A stretch of DNA of 5,089 bases from the NCBI GenBank assembly GCA_030594675.1, contig JAUVES010000060.1:1-5089 (forward strand), read 5' to 3'. Below are positions 4,617-5,089 of this stretch, in pieces. Position numbers and translations under genes: made by a program. This DNA comes from Candidatus Nanohaloarchaea archaeon. GTDB lineage: Archaea; EX4484-52; GLR71. Numbering within the stretch: the first letter of the stretch is position 1; each line of letters opens with the position of its first letter. Under the pieces are notes generated by a model. That model made no database searches. It had not been told where the DNA came from and worked only from the letters and a program-made list of their open reading frames with translations.

Positions 4617-4645
4617 GATATATGCATAAAGTAAGACTGATAGGT

Positions 4646-5089
4646 ATGTATGCATATAATATGGCAAAAAAAGAAGTTGCAATGCTTCTTAGGTATGCAG
4701 GCATCAAGAATGCAAGGATAGAAAAACCACCAAAAAATATTGATGCAGACTTTGCATATCCCTGCTTTGAGTTTTCCAAGACTGTGAAAAAGAATCCTGC
4801 AAGTGCTGCTTTGGAGCTTAAGGACAAGATTGGTTCTAAGATTCCCGGCAAAGGGATTATTTCAAGATGTGATGTCCTTGGACCTTATATTAATTTTTAT
4901 GTAAATCCTGAAAAATATTCCTGTGAGGTCATTGAAAATATTTCAGACATGAAAGAGAAGTATGGTTCAGGAAATGAAGGGAATAAGAAAAAGCTTATTG
5001 TTGAGTATGTATCTGCAAATCCAATACATCCACTTCATATCGGCTCTGCAAGGAATGCAATACTAGGAAAATCACTTACAAACCTGTAT
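4646..5089 (+). CDS. argS: Arginyl-tRNA synthetase, N-terminal part (3' end outside window)
   Basis: ArgRS charges tRNA-Arg with arginine using ATP. The 148 visible residues cover the N-terminal tRNA D-loop-recognition domain, with the family signature ADFAYPCFEFSKTVKKNP at 34-51 and ALELKDKI, then VLGPYINFYVNPEKY, leading into the class I catalytic core: VEYVSANPIHPLHIGSARNA at 119-138. The HIGH signature reads HIGS (131-134). Three in-frame ATGs are possible (4622, 4646, 4661). The TATA box at 4607-4616 makes 4646 the first ATG of the likely transcript; 4661 (MAKKEVAMLL) gives the most family-like N-terminus. None has a convincing Shine-Dalgarno site. The gene is co-oriented with MBF1 but separated by 54 bases containing its own promoter. 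The KMSK-like loop and anticodon-binding domain are outside the window. Confidence 0.9.
   Translation, partial: MYAYNMAKKEVAMLLRYAGIKNARIEKPPKNIDADFAYPCFEFSKTVKKNPASAALELKDKIGSKIPGKGIISRCDVLGPYINFYVNPEKYSCEVIENISDMKEKYGSGNEGNKKKLIVEYVSANPIHPLHIGSARNAILGKSLTNLY

Overview
The window looks archaeal. It holds the end of an Orc1/Cdc6 replication initiator, an archaeal-type MBF1 regulator, an archaeal-type arginyl-tRNA synthetase, a C/D box guide RNA, A/T-rich TATA-like boxes about 28-38 bases before several start codons, and GGTGA Shine-Dalgarno sites elsewhere. Small size, tight packing and a guide RNA between genes would suit a DPANN lineage (Woesearchaeota/Pacearchaeota-like), but the lineage is inferred from general impression only.

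Layout. 1-379: C-terminal part of Orc1/Cdc6 (AAA+ sensor 2 and winged helix). 419-820: a stranded ORF6N domain, the kind of DNA-binding domain usual in phage and mobile-element regulators, cut off sharply at both ends and probably a remnant. 941-1503: a promoter followed by three very small genes (43, 86 and 35 codons), each with a strong GGTGA ribosome site, the last two overlapping as ATGA; none is recognised. 1513-1628: two consecutive RNA hairpin structures ending in a T7 run. 1635-1817 (minus): a 60-residue zinc-ribbon protein whose start is fixed as TTG by its ribosome site. 1864-1929: a complete C/D box sRNA whose two guides match the 23S rRNA peptidyl-transferase region and the A-loop. 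1967-2581: HD-domain phosphohydrolase. 2552-3247 (minus): zinc ribbon fused to an Hsp20/CS-like domain. 3280-3909 (minus): Trm9-like methyltransferase. 4031-4591: MBF1. 4646-5089: start of argS, running off the window.

Much of the set belongs to translation and RNA modification: the rRNA 2'-O-methylation guide, a probable tRNA wobble methyltransferase, ArgRS and the coactivator MBF1. The left 1.5 kb is different in kind: an initiator gene, a damaged phage-type domain and an unrecognised operon of tiny genes, as expected of a small accessory patch. The best candidates for something new are that small-gene operon with its structured tail, and the guide RNA, which is not protein coding and lies inside an open reading frame on the opposite strand.
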